A DNA stretch of 64,000 nt from JAKVCB01 sp965243695 (lineage in GTDB: Bacteria > Planctomycetota > Planctomycetia > Pirellulales > Lacipirellulaceae). Location of the stretch: assembly GCA_965243695.1 (NCBI GenBank), contig CBDEWC010000014.1, positions 620,001 through 684,000 of the forward strand, given 5' to 3'. A program made the translations under genes and the position numbers. The notes beneath the pieces are model-generated. The model made no database searches and had not been told where the DNA came from. It saw only the letters and a program-made list of their open reading frames with translations. Shown one piece after another: positions 16,626 through 26,643 of the stretch. Numbering within the stretch: position 1 is the stretch's first letter; every line of letters starts with the position of its first letter.

Positions 16626-18077
16626 AATGTGTACTCCTACCAAACAGACGAACCAGGGGGGGGGGAATCTACGGAGAAAGATGGCTACATGTCTGCAATG
16701 CCGTGGTATTCGCTTGGATGGGCAAAGTGGCGTCGGCAGGTGATAAGTTGCGCGGGCAGGTGCGTTGGTAGGTGGAAGGCCCCCCGCCAAAACACGCAAA
16801 CTTACTGGCCCTTGAACAAACTAAACCGGGTCAAACGAACGGAATTACTATTTCAACACTCCCTAAGCTATTGCAGACACTCGCTGCCGAATCCGATCAA
16901 CATGACTATGCAAACGGCCTCGACAAACAACAACCAATTCTAACACCGCCTTAACAAACGTTTTGCCTTTTTTGATAATTGGAAAGAGATAGCGCTCAGG
17001 TAAACAGCACTGTCTGTTGGTACGTCTTACCTTAATCGCACTCTTTGCCTATTTCAAACTATTAAACAACAAACCACTCCAAATACTTAAGCTTGCAAGT
17101 AACATCCAAAGGTGTCATCCAAACCAACCACCTGGACCCGCCAATTGGCAAACTTGCCCTGACGCGATTCGCCAAGTTATTGGTTTCTTTCACACCCTTT
17201 TGGAACAACCGATGGTACCGATCGAGTAAGCCGGATAGACAGACAAAAGAACGTGGCCACGTAAGACAGTCTGAGCCTCTAGGGCCCACCCGTGCCAAAC
17301 CTAGTACCACCTTCGGGTTGAATTTCTCCCAGCCAACCTTTCGGATTGTGAACCAGGGCGACCGTAATACCCTTCGTGCAATATCCCTCGCCGGTCGCCA
17401 CTACAACTTCGCCGTACTTGTTCCACAGCGAAATCCCTTCGGCGTACTCCCTGCAGCGATCTGTTGGGGATTTCCTCGCGCAAGGAACCTGTCCGCACGA
17501 AGGAATCCAAAGCCCTAGGAGATCAAGCCCTAGCGCAATCCCAATAAATCACTCTGTTTGCCGTTCTCTGTCCCAGAGACGGTTTCGCCGGCCCGATCCT
17601 ACCCTACCCACAGCGTTTTACCCCCTTTGGGGGGGAAAGTTCGCGGCAAGCGACTTTTTTGGGTGGTTTTCACGAACCTATGCCAAACCAATTAATTGTA
17701 GTTACCCATACAGGCGGGTCCAGAGTTAAAATTGGCAGTTCCTGAAGATGCGGGTTTGAGTCCGAGGGGGAACGCAAAATGTCTTGTGACCAAAACCTCC
17801 CAAGCAACCACTATTCTCACCGGCTATTTTGACTTATCCTGTTACCAATTCATGTGTTAAGAGAAATAGTGAAAGTTTTCAGCCAGGTGTTTTTCCCCGG
17901 GATACTCGGGATTGGTTACCCAAGAGGGACTTGCCGGAAAGCTGTTTCAGAAGGCCGATTCCCTTTTTGGAAGCGGTGTGCTTTGGCCTCCAGACTGGAC
18001 AGCTAGAATTAGAACACAACCCATTTCCACTTTTTCGGTCACCTTGCGATCCCCAATTGACCACCTCCAATCTGTCT
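16626..18077. other. Long gene-free stretch upstream of the sigma factor gene
   Basis: About 1.45 kb in which I can support no gene. All ATG-started frames are short and not protein-like. A minus-strand frame from about 17510 down to a TAG at 17279-17281 reads fairly like protein (for example GEVVVATGEGYC) but has no start codon; it may be a gene remnant. The sigma factor promoter must lie at the left end; no strong -35/-10 pair was recognised. The stretch could also hold an undetected RNA. Confidence 0.5.
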
Positions 18078-18623
18078 ATGGCCAAATACCTTTTAACGTG
18101 TGCGTGCGGAGAGGATGCGGTTGTGGAGGATGCGCAGGCGGGCGGTCGCACCACTTGTGGGTGTGGCAAGACGATCGAAATACCGACTTTGAGACAGTTG
18201 AGGCACTTGCCACCCGCACCTGGCGATGCCGTCGACCAATCCCAGGCCTGGTCGGTGAGGCAGGGGATTTTTTCGGCCGCGATTATCTGCGGTGTTTTAG
18301 CCGCCGCAATAGGTGGCTATTTCTGGTGGACCGTTCCTCAACCCGTAGAATTTGATCCCGTTCACCGGGCCCAATTTGTGGATCAGCAAATTGCCGTGAT
18401 GACACCCTCGGATGCCTGGCAAGTCTGGATTGCCAACTATCAAAATCTCAGGCAGACCGGATTTGACGAGTACCGGCCGCAAAATAGACCGCTGATCCTG
18501 CAGATCCAGCAACGCCATCGACTCTTTTATGCGTCTGCTTTTACAATCGCAATTCTTGCGTTGATTTGTGCCCTGGTTACGGTTTGCCAGCCTGGAGCCA
18601 AATCCCACTCCGGCGATTCCTGA
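18078..18623 (+). CDS. Hypothetical membrane protein with N-terminal Cys cluster
   Basis: A 181-residue protein I do not recognise. The N-terminus has a compact cysteine pattern CACGEDAVV...CGCGK (residues 8-32) resembling the small zinc-ribbon-like heads common on planctomycete membrane proteins. A hydrophobic segment at about 64-88 (IFSAAIICGVLAAAIGGYFWW) and a second at about 152-172 suggest two membrane spans, with about 60 residues between them. ATG 18078 is preferred over the long upstream extension because the Cys motif then starts the protein. Flanking stretches are gene-free, so context gives no clue. Confidence 0.7.
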   Translation: MAKYLLTCACGEDAVVEDAQAGGRTTCGCGKTIEIPTLRQLRHLPPAPGDAVDQSQAWSVRQGIFSAAIICGVLAAAIGGYFWWTVPQPVEFDPVHRAQFVDQQIAVMTPSDAWQVWIANYQNLRQTGFDEYRPQNRPLILQIQQRHRLFYASAFTIAILALICALVTVCQPGAKSHSGDS

Positions 18624-19460
18624 TATTTCAAGTCGGCTCTACCCGACTCGTAGTCCTTTCATGGTGTCCTCATCTTTCCATTGTCTGAATAGGTGCGGTA
18701 ACGGCAGGGTCCGAGTTCTGCTCCATTTTGACGAGGACCTTCGTTTACCGTGGGTAGCGGATATCCTGTCACGCAGCTGGTCCAAGATGGGCGCGATACA
18801 TCCGTGAGTTGGACGGACGGCTGCAAGCAAAACCAGGCCACCGGGAACTTATCCAACTACCCGGCCCAACTGCCCGGTTGGTCCTGGTCACGACTTTCGT
18901 CGGAACTCGAACAGGCGATGGTGCCGGTTTTACGAGGCGCCGCTATCTTTCACTAGTAGTCGTAAAGTTTTCAAGGAACGGGACGTCCAACTAGAGGTTT
19001 TCCACAGGGTTGAAAATCGCAGTGCCATTCGGAGACGGGCTTCTTTATGTCAAGTCAGTAGGGCAGGTCAAAGTCCGCCCAGCAGCCCACGCGATAGAGC
19101 GGTGGGAGAGAAAGGTGGGTTGCGTTGAAAGTTCGACAAAAGTAGAATTCCCGGCCGGTTATATCCGTCTCCCCAGTCGGCGTCACCTCACAAAGGATTC
19201 CCGGGAAATTGTGGTTTTCCAATCACAAATGGGATCGGATCGGGGTGGAATCCAGATCGCATTTGGGGCGAGGTATGCAGCCGCGTCACCCGAGTAAAAA
19301 ACCTATCCGTCTGTCGGCCATAAAGCTGTTGTGGGGGTGCGATCAACGATGTTCAAAGAGATCGAACCCGGCGTGGTTATGTCTCGCAATTCTTTCACCG
19401 CGAATAGGAAACGCGAGTTGATGGACTCGCTTTGGCTACCCTACTCAAACGCAACGAAAC
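18624..19460. other. Gene-free stretch
   Basis: About 840 bp without a gene I can support. Short open frames exist on the plus strand (for example around 18750-18994) but have no family resemblance. No repeat, terminator or RNA gene was recognised. The promoter of the glycosyltransferase gene should lie at its right end. Confidence 0.45.
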
Positions 19461-20621
19461 ATGAAGATCTTACATTACCTTGACAACTTTGATTTCGATC
19501 GTGGTGGAGTTGTCCAATATGTTTTTCAGGTAACCGGCGCACTTGCGGCAAATGGTGTTGACGTCACTCTGGTCGTGGGCAGGGACAAAGATCTCCCCAA
19601 GGAGTGGTTGAGTAACGACACGCCTAATCTACCCAGGGTTCACGTTCTGAGTTCTACTCCCGGCATACAATCGTGGTTAAGTAATTCGCAGCTCGGGGAG
19701 ATCCGGGAGGTGGTCAAAAGTCATGATGTCGTGCATCTACATGGGGTGTGGACTTTAGGGAATGCCCGCTTGGGATACCGTTTGAGCAAACAAAACATTC
19801 CCTACATTGTAAGTGTGCATGGAATGCTGGATGATTGGCCGCTGACACAAAATGCGTTCCAGAAAGCCATGTTTAATCGCTTCATTAACCGAACATTTTT
19901 AAGTCGAGCAGCGATGGTTCACTGTACGGCGGAATTCGAAATGCAACAGATTGAGCGCAATTTCAACGGTTTTAAGAACACGACTTGCGTCGTGCCGTTT
20001 GTTATTCCAAGTGACTCGGCATCCATCGACAAAGAAATGGTTTACCAGGCCTTCCCTGAAATGGATAAGGACAAGAAAAAGCTGCTTTTCTTGAGCCGCC
20101 TTCATAAAAAGAAAGGACCTGAGTATTTGCTGGATGCCGCAGCAGAGTTGAAACGAAAAGGCCTGGTGGTCCAAGTATTGATGACGGGCCCAGGAGAGGA
20201 AAACTATATCAATGCGTTGAAACGACAGGCGGATGAACTAGGAGTGGCTGAGCAGGTGTTGTGGCTGGGCATGGTTCGAGATCCCTTGAAAACGGCTCTT
20301 TATCTTGAGTCTGATATTTTTGTACTACCCAGTCACCAGGAGAATTTTGGAATCGTTCTTGTCGAGGCGATGTTTGCGGGATTACCTATTATTACCACCC
20401 GTGGCACAGATATTTACCTCGAGTTGGAACGAGGTGGGGCTGTCATTTGCGAACACTCTGGCGTTCGAATTGCCGAAGCAGCACAGAAGTTGTTGTCTGA
20501 TCCAGAAAATTTAGAAACTCGCTCTAAACAAGGTGTCGCCTTTGTAAACGATTGGTTGCATGAAACCAAAACAGTGGAAAACTACCTGACGATGTACCGC
20601 AATGCTACTTTGCAAGACTAA
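19461..20621 (+). CDS. Glycosyltransferase, GT4-like
   Basis: A 386-residue GT-B glycosyltransferase of the group 1 (GT4) type. The N-terminus MKILHYLDNFDFDRGGVVQY contains the acceptor-side glycine loop. VHLHGVWTLG and SVHGMLDDW lie in the first domain. The second domain starts LLFLSRLHKKKGPEYLLDAA, and DIFVLPSHQENFGIVLVEAM is the E-x7-E donor motif. The donor is probably a nucleotide sugar and the acceptor a surface polysaccharide or lipid, but neither can be read from sequence. A sulfotransferase gene follows after 116 bp, so the pair may build a sulfated exopolysaccharide or glycolipid. Confidence 0.9.
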   Translation: MKILHYLDNFDFDRGGVVQYVFQVTGALAANGVDVTLVVGRDKDLPKEWLSNDTPNLPRVHVLSSTPGIQSWLSNSQLGEIREVVKSHDVVHLHGVWTLGNARLGYRLSKQNIPYIVSVHGMLDDWPLTQNAFQKAMFNRFINRTFLSRAAMVHCTAEFEMQQIERNFNGFKNTTCVVPFVIPSDSASIDKEMVYQAFPEMDKDKKKLLFLSRLHKKKGPEYLLDAAAELKRKGLVVQVLMTGPGEENYINALKRQADELGVAEQVLWLGMVRDPLKTALYLESDIFVLPSHQENFGIVLVEAMFAGLPIITTRGTDIYLELERGGAVICEHSGVRIAEAAQKLLSDPENLETRSKQGVAFVNDWLHETKTVENYLTMYRNATLQD

Positions 20622-20737
20622 GAAAATGTCTTAGCTCTGTTTGAGATACCCCAACTTGAATGGTGCTGTTGGATAGATCAACGGCACGGAACCACAAGCA
20701 TGATCGGCAAAGGCCATTTCGATAAAGTCGTTGAATC

Positions 20738-21583
20738 TTGAAATATCCTCCTGTATTTCTCATTGGTACTCACCGGTCAGGCACGACGTGGTTGGGGAGC
20801 TTGTTGGGCAAAGCTCCGGGATTTGCTTACTGGGTGGAGCCGCGCCAGGTATGGACTTATAAAAACTGGTACAAGCCTGACGACGTGCTCACCGCGGAAG
20901 ACGCCACCGAAAAAATAAAACGCCATATTCGTACACGGTTTTCCAAGTACACCGATTTGCAAGGGGCAAATCGTTTCTGTGAAAAAACACCCAGCAATTG
21001 CCTGAGAATCCCGTTTATTTACGAGGTCTTTCCCGAGGGCAAATTCATCCTGCTGATTCGAGATGGCCGAGCCGTTTATCGTTCAACAGATGAAATCCAG
21101 TCCAAGGGAGCAAATTGGAATCGAATCCGGGAACGCATTCGCGAGTCTTCGATCAAAGAGTTGCCGGCTTATTTCGACCGAGTTCACTGGGTCTGGCAAA
21201 AACTCACCAACCAACGACTTGATTATTGGGGAGTGCGGCCGCCAGGATGGAAAGAGTGGTTGCAAAACTGTTCGCCGGCTCAGATTATTGCACTGCAATG
21301 GGCAAATTCGATTTCGGTTGCGAGCGATCGATTAAGCGACCTGCCCGAAGCGAGCCATATTACCATCAAGTACGAACAGCTTGTCGAAGATCCAGCTCGG
21401 CAGTTGGGCAAGATTTGCGATTTTGTCCAAATCGAAAATCGAGATGCGTTCATCGCGCGGGGAGTTGAATCGGTACGGTCGGTCGGTCAAACAAAATGGA
21501 AAACGGAGTTATCGGAAGAACTGCTGGAGGAAATTAAGCCTATTATTTTGCCCACTTTGACCACGCTCGGATACGATTGGTGA
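20738..21583 (+). CDS. Sulfotransferase family protein
   Basis: A 281-residue PAPS-dependent sulfotransferase. The 5'-phosphosulfate-binding loop is IGTHRSGTTWLGSLL at residues 9-23. The 3'-phosphate-binding motif is LLIRDGRAVYRS in the middle of the protein. It would transfer sulfate from PAPS to a hydroxyl group, probably on a sugar given the upstream glycosyltransferase. The start is a TTG at 20738, which gives the normal short lead before the PAPS loop; no ATG is available in frame. Sulfotransferases are abundant in marine planctomycetes. The exact acceptor is unknown. Confidence 0.88.
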   Translation: MKYPPVFLIGTHRSGTTWLGSLLGKAPGFAYWVEPRQVWTYKNWYKPDDVLTAEDATEKIKRHIRTRFSKYTDLQGANRFCEKTPSNCLRIPFIYEVFPEGKFILLIRDGRAVYRSTDEIQSKGANWNRIRERIRESSIKELPAYFDRVHWVWQKLTNQRLDYWGVRPPGWKEWLQNCSPAQIIALQWANSISVASDRLSDLPEASHITIKYEQLVEDPARQLGKICDFVQIENRDAFIARGVESVRSVGQTKWKTELSEELLEEIKPIILPTLTTLGYDW

Positions 21584-21865
21584 CGCGATTGGGTTGCGCT
21601 TCGATGGGCAATCTCGTTGACCAGGCCCGTGCAAAAGATTTTGCTGTTTCTCCTCTTCCTTTGAAGTTTATCGGTTCACGATACCCTGACAGCAAGTAAT
21701 GCAAGCGTTCCCAGAGAGCGTGTTCAACAAACAGGCAAGTGATAATGCCAGTCAGAAAAAGCGACTGTCAGCAGCAACGGACCCCCAAACCCTTGTTGCA
21801 TCCTGAATCAAGCCAGGGTTGGGCTTTCCGCCAAATCCGGGATGTTTCGGGTAGTGGAGGTGGGG

Positions 21866-24223
21866 TTATTGATTCAACGAGTACATCAACACGTTGAGCC
21901 CCAGTCGGGCAGCATCTTCGCGGCTGTACCCGCGACATTGGATCGACTCATGATTTTCCAGCGCGCAACTGATGTCATAGGGAGAGAAAATCACGGCCCA
22001 GCGGTGACCGATCTTGATTCCCTCCAGCTGCGGAGCCATTTCGCGTACTCTGGTCGTAATCGGTTGACCCTCCACCACGGGGAGTGGGTCCCGCAACGCT
22101 ACTTTGCGGACGTCGTACCCCCCATAAGTCGAGGTGAATATGGGGTCGTCCGTTGGAATCGTTTCCAGGGGGTAATTTGGCAGCGCTTTCTGCAGCTCCC
22201 GACGAAAGGCGGTTGCAAACGGTTTGCTTGCGCAAATCGCGTCAGCCAGCAGGGTCCCTCCATTTTCCAGATACCTTGCTAGCGACTCTCGTTCGGCTGG
22301 TGTCATGCGGAAGTTGTGTCTTCCATGCATGAACACGAGATGGTAGTTCACCAGGTTGTCGCTGGTGATTCCGATCAGTTGGGCGTCGGTACGGATACGT
22401 AGTTTGAGGTCTCCCTGGCCAGCTGCCTGCAATAAATTAACAAGCGCTCCGGGCGCGTCATTGCAGCCACCGCCATGCTGTAATTTGGCGATCTGAATGG
22501 TGCCGCGATCGCTGGAACCATCGACACCCGTGTCAACAAGTGGCAAGGTAAAGGTGTGTTCTTTTCCTTTTGGCTCACGTCCTGTTGCGTACGTCAAGGC
22601 ATTGATACCCACGGCGAGCCCATCCCGAATCCGTTCGACCACCGGTTCCGGGTAGTCATGCCAGCGCCCTGGGCGGGCCAACTCCCAGTAACACGACAAG
22701 TCAATTTCTGAGTAAACGACGGATGTACGACAACCATATTCAACGCCCCACAAGCGACCGACGTAAGGAGAGTTGGCACGCACAAGCTCTTCCATTCGCC
22801 ACAACGGATGGCCGGGTGGGAGTTGTTGTAAAGCATACTCTGGTTCAGGAAACATAGCGCTGACCAGCGCGCGGAACGCTTGTTGGAATCCGTTGTCATC
22901 ACCGCAACAGTTTTCGGCAAACATGAATCCTCCCCGGTCGACATAGTCGCGCAATTTTTGTGCATGGGGGAGCAGGTCCAGTGCGCGGTTGCCACTGATG
23001 TAGAGCACGGGAGCTTGCAACAGATCTTCGACCGAAGCGGACACAGGATTGAAAATCTGCCAGGTGAGGTCGAGATCCCACTTCTGCTCGGTGTAACCGG
23101 TCAGGTTTGCCGCGTCATTTTGGTGTCGATTCCAGTCCTCCCCGTTTCCATATCGAAGTTTGGCAAGGACGACTGGCCGCCGACCTTTTGCCAAAAACAG
23201 CAAGGAAAAACTGGTGCTGATGTGAGGATTCCGTTCGCCGTGCCAGGTCCCGATCCAGTAATGAGACAAGGGGTCTTGTTCATGGATGAGGAACTCAGCC
23301 CCTTCGCGATACCAGTCATGGTTGCCAATGAAGCGACGTGCTGTCAGGCGACCGGCACGTTCCAAGCCATACAGGTAGTAGTAAAGACAAGGTTGCCCGC
23401 TGCCGGGTAACCGTGGGTTGTGTGTCACGGAAAAATTACGACCCAGCCAGTCGAGTCCCTGCTTAAGCGCGTCATCCCGCGAGCTTTGTTGGCAGCAAAG
23501 GATGCGGCCATTTTTGACCTGGGCATCTCCTTCGCTGATCGCGATCGAGCAGGTTGCCAGACCGCCGATTCCGGCGCAGGTCATGCTGCCTGATCCTGCA
23601 TCGCCTGGAACGTACCCCCAGGATCCGTCTCTATTTTGCGCCGCCTTCCAGTAGGTATGCGCTCGTTGCCAGGTTTGGGGATTTACTTTCACGCCCACAC
23701 GTTGAGCCTCGTAGAGTGCCAGTACCGCGAACTGAGCATTGCTGTTGTCGCCGCCCGCACCACTTGGGCTGGGATACGACCAGGCGCCGGTCTGCTCACC
23801 TTCCCGCACCTGGTTTTCCTCCAGCCAACGGACGTTGGTTTGGATGGTGAGCAAGTCCTTCTGAGGAGTTGCAGCACAGAGCACCATCGTTTGGAGTGCC
23901 ACGGTGTAGGTTTTTGTGGGCTTCGTCGCACGGAGAAATTCGAGTGCTTTGCTCACGGTCGGGTCATCGGCGGCAACTCCTGAATGCAAGAGTGCCAGCG
24001 TGCAGAGTGCCGTAACGCCTCCTGGATAAGCGGCCAGATCGTTCCAATTGCCACGTGGCAATTGCTCCCGACGGAGGTAGGCAATTCCCCGATCAAGGGC
24101 CTCTCGTACCTGTTTGGCGTCGACAGGCTGCTTAGCTTGAGGGGGCTGTTGTGCCTGGCCAAACGACACAAGTGACACAATCGCTACACCTACCACCAGG
24201 CTTAGCCGCGTCGCAAGTGTCAT
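21866..24223 (-). CDS. Prenyltransferase/squalene-oxidase-repeat plus DUF4159 protein
   Basis: A 785-residue exported protein. A signal peptide (VVGVAIVSLVSFGQAQ) starts it. Residues about 35-370 form an alpha/alpha toroid of the terpene-cyclase/prenyltransferase repeat type, with repeats such as GNWNDLAAYPGGVTALCTLA and DGSWGYVPGD. The C-terminal half is a DUF4159-type domain: a Rossmann-like fold with RDYVDRGGFMFAENCCGD and a second copy around LARYLENGGTLLADAICAS. Known: this architecture usually sits beside MoxR/DUF58/vWA operons in planctomycetes, as here, where it is divergent from moxR. Function unknown; a periplasmic role with that complex is inference. Confidence 0.85.
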   Translation of the reverse strand: MTLATRLSLVVGVAIVSLVSFGQAQQPPQAKQPVDAKQVREALDRGIAYLRREQLPRGNWNDLAAYPGGVTALCTLALLHSGVAADDPTVSKALEFLRATKPTKTYTVALQTMVLCAATPQKDLLTIQTNVRWLEENQVREGEQTGAWSYPSPSGAGGDNSNAQFAVLALYEAQRVGVKVNPQTWQRAHTYWKAAQNRDGSWGYVPGDAGSGSMTCAGIGGLATCSIAISEGDAQVKNGRILCCQQSSRDDALKQGLDWLGRNFSVTHNPRLPGSGQPCLYYYLYGLERAGRLTARRFIGNHDWYREGAEFLIHEQDPLSHYWIGTWHGERNPHISTSFSLLFLAKGRRPVVLAKLRYGNGEDWNRHQNDAANLTGYTEQKWDLDLTWQIFNPVSASVEDLLQAPVLYISGNRALDLLPHAQKLRDYVDRGGFMFAENCCGDDNGFQQAFRALVSAMFPEPEYALQQLPPGHPLWRMEELVRANSPYVGRLWGVEYGCRTSVVYSEIDLSCYWELARPGRWHDYPEPVVERIRDGLAVGINALTYATGREPKGKEHTFTLPLVDTGVDGSSDRGTIQIAKLQHGGGCNDAPGALVNLLQAAGQGDLKLRIRTDAQLIGITSDNLVNYHLVFMHGRHNFRMTPAERESLARYLENGGTLLADAICASKPFATAFRRELQKALPNYPLETIPTDDPIFTSTYGGYDVRKVALRDPLPVVEGQPITTRVREMAPQLEGIKIGHRWAVIFSPYDISCALENHESIQCRGYSREDAARLGLNVLMYSLNQ

Positions 24224-24313
24224 TGGTCAAGACCTCCATACAAAAACTTCCTCCCCACCGTAAATAGTTTAGAGTTCAAGAGTTGGAGCGGCAACTCCGA
24301 TCGGTGGATTTGA

Positions 24314-24342
24314 TTGTCGCCGTTGCTTGCCAACGATAGAAT
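24314..24342 (+). promoter_or_regulatory. Possible promoter of the moxR operon
   Basis: TTGTCG (24314-24319) and TAGAAT (24337-24342) are 17 bp apart in the region between the divergent DUF4159 gene and moxR. The match is moderate and the call tentative. Confidence 0.35.
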
Positions 24343-24458
24343 GTCGTGCACCGTAGTGGTTCCGATCGTATCGCGGACCATTTGCCTTGAGGTATCGGTC
24401 ACTTTGTCAAAACTCGCGGCCCGGTGGCCCCAACGTTCATTCAGGAGAGGGTTCCTTT

Positions 24459-25478
24459 TTGTCCACAAAGACGCGCAATTTGGGAGAAGTCCTGCAGGAA
24501 TTTCGCCAGCATCGCCGGCTGATGCAAGCGGAGTTGCAAAAAGTGATTATTGGGCAGGATGCAGTTATCGAGCAAATTTTTGCGGCCATCTTTACACGTG
24601 GTCACTGTCTGCTTGAAGGTGTACCCGGCCTTGCCAAGACACTGATGGTTAGCACGCTCTCCCAGATCCTTGATCTGGAGTTCAAGCGGATTCAGTTTAC
24701 GCCTGACCTGATGCCCTCCGATATCACTGGAACCAATGTCTTGGAAGAAGATGAGCAGGGACGCCGATCGTTCCGCTTTGTCGAAGGCCCCATCTTTACC
24801 AATATTCTGCTTGCCGATGAAATCAACCGTACGCCGCCAAAGACTCAAGCTGCCCTGCTGCAAGCCATGCAAGAGCGGGAGGTGACCGTTGGTCAAACGA
24901 CCTACACACTCCCCAATCCCTTTTTTGCAATTGCCACCCAGAACCCCATCGAGCAAGAGGGGACTTACCCGCTTCCAGAGGCACAACTCGACCGCTTTAT
25001 GTTTAACATTAAGGTCGATTACCCAACGCGTGACGAAGAAGAGAAAATCCTGGCAGCTACCACGCGACACGAACAGCCAGAGGTTTCACAAGTCCTCTCG
25101 GCAAAAGCAATTCTTAATTTGCAGAAACTCGTTTCGTCAGTTGCCGTCAGTGAGTACATCATCAAATACGTCGCTGCTCTGGTCCGCGCCACGCGACCTA
25201 AAGATGAGTCGGCACCACAGTTTATTGGAGAACTTGTCGAGTGGGGAGCTGGACCCCGCGCGGGACAGTTTTTGATTCATGGGGGTAAAGCGCTGGCTGC
25301 CATGGATGGCCGGTTCAGTGTTGCGATTGAAGATATTCAGAAAGTGACCATCCCCGTGTTGCGCCACCGTGTGAGTACGAACTTCCAGGCACAAGCTGAG
25401 GGGCTGACGACCGAAGATGTGATTGGCCGGTTGGTCGAAGAAATTCCTATTCCTGATATCCCCAAGTTCGCAAGATGA
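24459..25478 (+). CDS. MoxR-family AAA+ ATPase
   Basis: A 339-residue MoxR chaperone-like ATPase. Walker A is LLEGVPGLAKT, Walker B is NILLADEINRTPPKTQAALLQAM, and sensor 1 is FFAIATQNPIEQEGTYPLPEAQLDRF. The TTG at 24459 is chosen because AGGAGAGG lies 8 nt upstream; the ATG-like start at 24387 would add a non-family stretch. MoxR proteins work with vWA proteins to activate or assemble metalloenzymes and envelope complexes. The next three genes (DUF58, BatA-like, vWA) on the same strand are its usual partners. Confidence 0.95.
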   Translation: MSTKTRNLGEVLQEFRQHRRLMQAELQKVIIGQDAVIEQIFAAIFTRGHCLLEGVPGLAKTLMVSTLSQILDLEFKRIQFTPDLMPSDITGTNVLEEDEQGRRSFRFVEGPIFTNILLADEINRTPPKTQAALLQAMQEREVTVGQTTYTLPNPFFAIATQNPIEQEGTYPLPEAQLDRFMFNIKVDYPTRDEEEKILAATTRHEQPEVSQVLSAKAILNLQKLVSSVAVSEYIIKYVAALVRATRPKDESAPQFIGELVEWGAGPRAGQFLIHGGKALAAMDGRFSVAIEDIQKVTIPVLRHRVSTNFQAQAEGLTTEDVIGRLVEEIPIPDIPKFAR

Positions 25479-25680
25479 CACCCTGAATGAACAACTGGAG
25501 TGCCGGGGCGAGACAGGTTGCCTGCTGATTCGCCGTGCAGTCCTGATTTTTCGAATACGGTGTTGGAGGCAGATCCAACATCGCAAACCAAGGAGCCAAA
25601 CTGCCACTTGCTCTGTTGCCTTCAATCACCAGCGGCAAACCGGATTGGAGTGCTGCGATTCGAAAGGCTGAGCCAATCCC

Positions 25681-26577
25681 ATGTCGACGGTCGAAAAATA
25701 TCTCAAACCTGAAGTGATTCGCCAGATTTCCCGGCTCGATCTTCGCGCTCAATTCATCGTAAAAGGGTTTTTGCAAGGGTTGCACGCCAGCCCCTTTCAG
25801 GGATTTTCGGTTGAGTTTAGTGAACATCGCAAATACACGCCGGGCGATGACCCACAAGACATCGATTGGCTCATTTTTGCAAAAACCGACAAGTACTACA
25901 TCAAGAAGTTTGAAGCCGAGACCAATATTACCGGTTATCTGGCAATGGATTTGAGCGAATCGATGGGCTACACCTATCGGCAGCAACTGACCAAGTTTGA
26001 CTATGCGATATGCCTGGCAGCAGCGCTTTGCTATTTGATGGTGCACCAGAATGATCCTGTGGGGCTGATCACCTTCGATGAGCAAATCAGGAATTGTTTG
26101 CGACCCAAGTCGAAACGACAGCAGATCGGCAATATTCTCTCCATCTTGGCAAATCTTCAGCCACAGGGGAAAACCGATATTGCCCGCAGCTTGGGTCAAC
26201 TGGCCGCAATGCTCAAGCAGGCCAGTCTGGTGATGGTCTTCAGTGATCTGTTAGCGGATCCGGAAGCCATCCTTGCTGCTTTACGTCGCCTCCGCCATGG
26301 CGGAAATGACGTAATTTTGTTTCACATTCTTGATGAAGCCGAGGTTCATTTTCCATTTACCGGACTGGTCGATTTGGAGGAACCTGAATCACACACTCGC
26401 CTGGAAGTCGACGCCGATAGTTTTCGCCGCGACTACTTGAAAGAGATCGAGTCGTTTCGCGAGTCCTATCACCGCGACTGCTTTCAAAGCGGAATCGATT
26501 ATGTTCAGCTCGATACCAGTATGCCCTTCGATCGTGCCTTGACGGAGTACCTGATTAGCAGGCGTTCTCGTGGATAA
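25681..26577 (+). CDS. DUF58 / vWA-like protein
   Basis: A 298-residue DUF58 protein. The family motif EFSEHRKYTPGDDPQDIDW is at residues 42-60, followed by a vWA-type fold with the MIDAS-like DLSESMGY (about residues 91-98). It lacks membrane spans and is likely cytoplasmic. It is the usual partner of MoxR, which precedes it by about 200 bp. The BatA-like gene follows after 66 bp. ATG 25681 gives the typical N-terminus LKPEVIRQISRLDLRAQ. Confidence 0.93.
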   Translation: MSTVEKYLKPEVIRQISRLDLRAQFIVKGFLQGLHASPFQGFSVEFSEHRKYTPGDDPQDIDWLIFAKTDKYYIKKFEAETNITGYLAMDLSESMGYTYRQQLTKFDYAICLAAALCYLMVHQNDPVGLITFDEQIRNCLRPKSKRQQIGNILSILANLQPQGKTDIARSLGQLAAMLKQASLVMVFSDLLADPEAILAALRRLRHGGNDVILFHILDEAEVHFPFTGLVDLEEPESHTRLEVDADSFRRDYLKEIESFRESYHRDCFQSGIDYVQLDTSMPFDRALTEYLISRRSRG

Positions 26578-26643
26578 CAATCATCAGCCCGGTGCTTTTC
26601 ATCCTGTAATGTTTACCCCCGACGATTTGTCCCCCTCGGTTCC

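Noticed and set aside
17279..17510. Protein-like minus-strand frame without start codon
   Set aside because: No ATG, GTG or TTG start at a sensible place and no family match; kept only as a possible remnant.
17740..17775. Second T-loop-like sequence (gggtttgagtcc)
   Set aside because: No cloverleaf could be built around it.
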